The translations under genes and the position numbers were made by a program. A stretch of 64,000 bases of DNA from the NCBI GenBank assembly GCA_001797675.1, contig MGQB01000036.1:62001-126000 (forward strand). Direction: 5' to 3'. Positions 61,169 through 64,000 of the stretch are shown here, piece after piece. The stretch is from Deltaproteobacteria bacterium RBG_13_43_22 (GTDB lineage: Bacteria > Desulfobacterota > RBG-13-43-22). The notes below the pieces were generated by a model. The model saw only the letters and a list, made by a program, of their open reading frames with translations. It did not search any database and was not told where the DNA came from. Each line of letters starts with the position of its first letter. The stretch's first letter is position 1.

Positions 61169-62248
61169 TCATGCTTTCTTATTCTTCAATGTCAAAGCAA
61201 CACATATCTCTTTTAGGATCATATCGCTATTATATCGATATTCCCAGTCTGGATAATGACTTTTAAATTTTGTAACATCCGAAATATACCAAATATGATC
61301 CCCTTCTCTATTTTTTGATTCATATCGAATAACTGCCTTTTCTCCTGTTATTTCCTCAATTTTATCGACTGCTTCAAGAATTGATATATTCGAATGTCTT
61401 GATCCGCCAATATTATAGACTTCACCACATTTTGGATTATGATAAAATTTTTCAAAAGCACTGATAAGGTCATAGGAATGAATATTATCTCTTACCTGCT
61501 TTCCTTTATACCCGAATATCGTATATTCCTTTCCTATGATAATACATTTTGCTAGATAAGATAAAAAACCGTGTAGTTCTGCTCCAGCATGCGCAGGTCC
61601 GGTTAAACATCCTCCTCTAAAGACTCCGGTTTTTAAGCCATAATATTTTCCATATTCCTGGACTACCAAATCCGCTGCCACCTTGGATGCACCAAATAGG
61701 CTATGCTTGCTGTTGTCTATACTCATAGACTCATCTATTCCTCTTGCTGCAAATTTATGAGTCGGATCAATCTCATACCTTTTTTCAAGTTCTATTAACG
61801 GCAATAAATTGGGTGTATCCCCATAGACTTTATTGGTTGAAGTAAAAATAAAGACTGCATTAGGGCAATACTTCCGATAATTTTCAAGTAATATAAGAGT
61901 TCCATTCGCATTAATGGTAAAGTCGGTAATGGGCTCTCTTGCGGCCCAGTCATGTGATGGTTGTGCGGCTGTATGTATGATTAGATCAAAATTATATTTA
62001 TTAAATATTTTTTTTATATGCTCATAATTTCTGATGTCAGTATTATAATGTATATAGTTATCCGGGAATTCTTTTTCTAAAAGCCCTTTTTCTCCGGAAG
62101 TACTGGCTTCATAGCCAAAAAAGTATTGCCGCATATTATTATCTATCCCCACTACATGAAACCCTTTTTTCCCAAAGAATCTTACTGCTTCAGAACCTAT
62201 TAGCCCAGCTGAACCCGTAATTAAAATCTGCTTTTTTTCCACTTTCAC
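61169..62248 (-). CDS. NAD-dependent epimerase, CDP-paratose 2-epimerase-like
   Basis: Extended short-chain dehydrogenase/reductase of 359 residues. The NAD motif is [18 protein letters not shown], followed by [17 protein letters not shown], a stretch typical of CDP-paratose 2-epimerase (TyvE)-like proteins. [15 protein letters not shown] and [20 protein letters not shown] agree. At the catalytic YxxxK position it reads F185-G-A-S-K189, with Phe in place of Tyr. I recall this [11 protein letters not shown] form in related proteins. The substrate is a nucleotide-activated sugar but not necessarily CDP-paratose. The other steps of paratose or tyvelose synthesis are not in the window. Confidence 0.85.
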   Translation of the reverse strand: MKVEKKQILITGSAGLIGSEAVRFFGKKGFHVVGIDNNMRQYFFGYEASTSGEKGLLEKEFPDNYIHYNTDIRNYEHIKKIFNKYNFDLIIHTAAQPSHDWAAREPITDFTINANGTLILLENYRKYCPNAVFIFTSTNKVYGDTPNLLPLIELEKRYEIDPTHKFAARGIDESMSIDNSKHSLFGASKVAADLVVQEYGKYYGLKTGVFRGGCLTGPAHAGAELHGFLSYLAKCIIIGKEYTIFGYKGKQVRDNIHSYDLISAFEKFYHNPKCGEVYNIGGSRHSNISILEAVDKIEEITGEKAVIRYESKNREGDHIWYISDVTKFKSHYPDWEYRYNSDMILKEICVALTLKNKKA

Positions 62249-62518
62249 TTTTCTTTCATTTACTACATTACCCTGTTGATATGATAATATTATTATCTAT
62301 TAATTCGGCTTATTCAATTCATGAATCATTAAATCGTAAGAAAGTTATCGTTAAAGATGATTTTTCGATTATCTCCGTGAGTGTTACGGATAGTCTTCTC
62401 GGGAAAGAGAGCTTTGATTTAAATCTTTAGAGATTTATTTTCTCAAAGTCACCAGATAACTAACCTTTTTCTCAATTAAAATCTCGCACTGAAGTATAAG
62501 AACTATTGAAATTTTCTT
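62249..62518. other. Spacer between GT39-like C and the epimerase gene
   Basis: A+T-rich, without a gene. A short palindrome TAAATC/GATTTA lies at 62420-62437. This is the largest gap in this part of the cluster and could house an internal promoter, but no clear one is visible. Confidence 0.4.
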
Positions 62519-64000
62519 TTACCTCCGAATATTGCAGCATTCCGGATATCGCTCGAAAGTATTTCCATTATAAATATAAAATGGGGTTCCTGGCTTTTTT
62601 TGCAATCGAACGGAAGTAGGCTTTCCTAAAATATTCATAACTAATGGCTTTATTTCCCAACCATTTCGAGACGTTTCGTCTCCAATATCCCAAAAATAGC
62701 TGTAAGTTTTTGTTGGTAATTGCATTTCAACCTGGTTTTCCTTGCACCAAACATATGTTTTAATATTATAATTTTCGATATTTGAGATGAACATATAATG
62801 AATTTTTTTTTGAACATTATAAAATCGATTCAAAGCATTTTCCGCGATAAAGTCAAAGGATAGTAGTGGGATTCCTGAACCATAAGACCGAGGAATACCG
62901 GCAATAATAATTGTTTTTTCCGGCAATTGGGATAATTTTTTAAGAATCGATCTTTGGAACTCTCCTGATTTACTAAAGTTGATACTATGATAATTGGAAA
63001 CTCCAATATAGCATGAAAAAATAAATCCTATCAATACTATAAGTACAGGACGTATTTTTATTTTTGATAAAATTGAAGCGCAAGCTAATGTAAAAAATAT
63101 CATTGGAAAATACAAATACCAATTTCCTGGTGAATTTATCACAGGGAGTAATGAAATAATAATCATTATCAGGAATATCGATAATTCTTTAAGATTCTTT
63201 ATTCCATTTTCCCTTCGAATAGTCACAAATATTCCCAAAATCCAAATTAAACTAAAGGCCAGCAATACAGGCTGCTTAACAATCCAATGAAACGGGAAGG
63301 GAGAAAATATCCAAACGGCGTATTTCACAATAGCTAAGAGGGTATTGCCACCAAAAGAAAAATAATAAAAATTAGCTTTCCCAGCAAAAAAAGATCCCAT
63401 ATAAAATCCCCGAAATACAAAAAATATAAGGGCGACAAGAGCCAATATCGAAATTAACCGCCAGTCTTTTAAGATTCTATGGAAATAAAAAGAATAAAAT
63501 AATAAGAGCACTGGCAAGGTAAATATCATTTCTTTGCTAAATAAACCTAAAATAAAATAAATTATTATTAGAATATTTGACCAGTACCCTTTTTCTTGGT
63601 TTTCAAAAAGAATCATAATCAGTAATCCAAAAAAAGTAATAAGAACATCTCCAATAGCGGAAATCCAATAAATGGTCAAACATAATGAAGGATTGACTAA
63701 AAACAAACAGGCGGAAACAAATGGTCCAAAGGAATTATTAAATATCTTTTGTGCTAAATGAAATAGCAACCATCCATTTATAAAATGTAAAAAAAGGATG
63801 ATCGATCGAATAAAAATGGGGGATGCTGTATCAAACAACAAACCCATGAAAATATTTGTAAGCGGCCTAAAATGAATGTCTTTTTGAACAGGATCAAATA
63901 CGTGAGCTGACAAGGTTTTTGTTAAAAGCTTTGGAAATGAAATTGCAAGTTCTTGAATGTGAATAAAATCATCCCCGTTAAACCATGCAAATAGCGATGG
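62519..64000 (-). CDS. GT39-like membrane glycosyltransferase C, 5' end beyond the window
   Basis: The frame is open to the right edge. The TTG at 63913 is not the real start, since the preceding 29 codons encode WFNGDDFIHIQELAISF, where GDDFIH is a first-loop acidic motif of GT-C enzymes. HFRPLTNIFMGLLFDT, FINGWLLFHLAQKIF and about ten further hydrophobic segments follow. A C-terminal soluble tail has RLQKKPGTPFYIYNGNTF. It probably moves a sugar from polyprenyl phosphate on the periplasmic side. It differs from paralogues A and B, lacking their WIGNNPxATGT block. A 270 bp A+T-rich spacer separates it from the epimerase gene. Confidence 0.8.
   Translation of the reverse strand, partial: PSLFAWFNGDDFIHIQELAISFPKLLTKTLSAHVFDPVQKDIHFRPLTNIFMGLLFDTASPIFIRSIILFLHFINGWLLFHLAQKIFNNSFGPFVSACLFLVNPSLCLTIYWISAIGDVLITFFGLLIMILFENQEKGYWSNILIIIYFILGLFSKEMIFTLPVLLLFYSFYFHRILKDWRLISILALVALIFFVFRGFYMGSFFAGKANFYYFSFGGNTLLAIVKYAVWIFSPFPFHWIVKQPVLLAFSLIWILGIFVTIRRENGIKNLKELSIFLIMIIISLLPVINSPGNWYLYFPMIFFTLACASILSKIKIRPVLIVLIGFIFSCYIGVSNYHSINFSKSGEFQRSILKKLSQLPEKTIIIAGIPRSYGSGIPLLSFDFIAENALNRFYNVQKKIHYMFISNIENYNIKTYVWCKENQVEMQLPTKTYSYFWDIGDETSRNGWEIKPLVMNILGKPTSVRLQKKPGTPFYIYNGNTFERYPECCNIRR

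Overview
The window looks like a chromosomal piece of a Gram-negative deltaproteobacterium (Desulfobacterota / Syntrophobacter-like). The order pgpA-cinA-thpR-recA-alaS, a SPOR protein after argS and a short ArgA-type acetyltransferase near argJ support this. The assignment is by gene order and sequence style, not by a search.

Region 1 (about 1-24.7 kb) is housekeeping, nearly all on the + strand and near 50% G+C by eye. It holds a 5' piece of malQ running off the left edge, a CapA-like metallophosphatase, pgpA, cinA, thpR, recA, alaS, a secreted class A beta-lactamase-fold enzyme, alr, a 55-residue four-cysteine protein, argS, a SPOR protein, a GNAT acetyltransferase, secA, argJ, adenine deaminase, a kinase-fold/P-loop fusion and an O-antigen-ligase-like membrane protein. 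The spacers carry imperfect inverted repeats.

Region 2 (about 24.7-64 kb) is one long minus-strand cluster, markedly A+T-rich beyond about 29.5 kb, for a surface polysaccharide. In transcription order it holds a GT39-like glycosyltransferase (cut by the right edge), a CDP-paratose-epimerase-like protein, a methyltransferase-GT2 fusion, a Wzx flippase, an FAD oxidoreductase, two LpxL-like acyltransferases around a SPASM radical SAM enzyme, five consecutive B12-binding radical SAM genes, Wza, a Wzc-like ATPase, a Wzy/WaaL-like polymerase/ligase, two GT39-like paralogues, a secreted clan GH-A-like hydrolase with a duplicated N-terminal module, GT9, a DUF362 ferredoxin-like protein, a sixth B12 radical SAM protein, two GT2 enzymes and a WecA-like initiating transferase. 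Wza/Wzc/Wzx/Wzy/WecA-like genes form a recognisable Wzy-dependent export set. The radical SAM/acyltransferase/FAD block is extra and suggests an unusual lipid or glycan modification.

The stretch 32-41 kb is a decay zone with remains of IS1595-, IS5- and IS3-type elements, each broken by identifiable lesions. A hairpin-rich repeat of 121 bp sits inside the 5' ends of two unrelated dead transposase genes, both times directly after TTGAA. A diverged third copy at 1713-1868 supplies the C-terminal codons of the CapA-like gene. Its layout (fixed target, no clear target duplication, two subterminal hairpins, end in TCAA) resembles non-autonomous IS200/IS605-type elements. This repeat and the radical SAM/acyltransferase block are the two most interesting things in the window.
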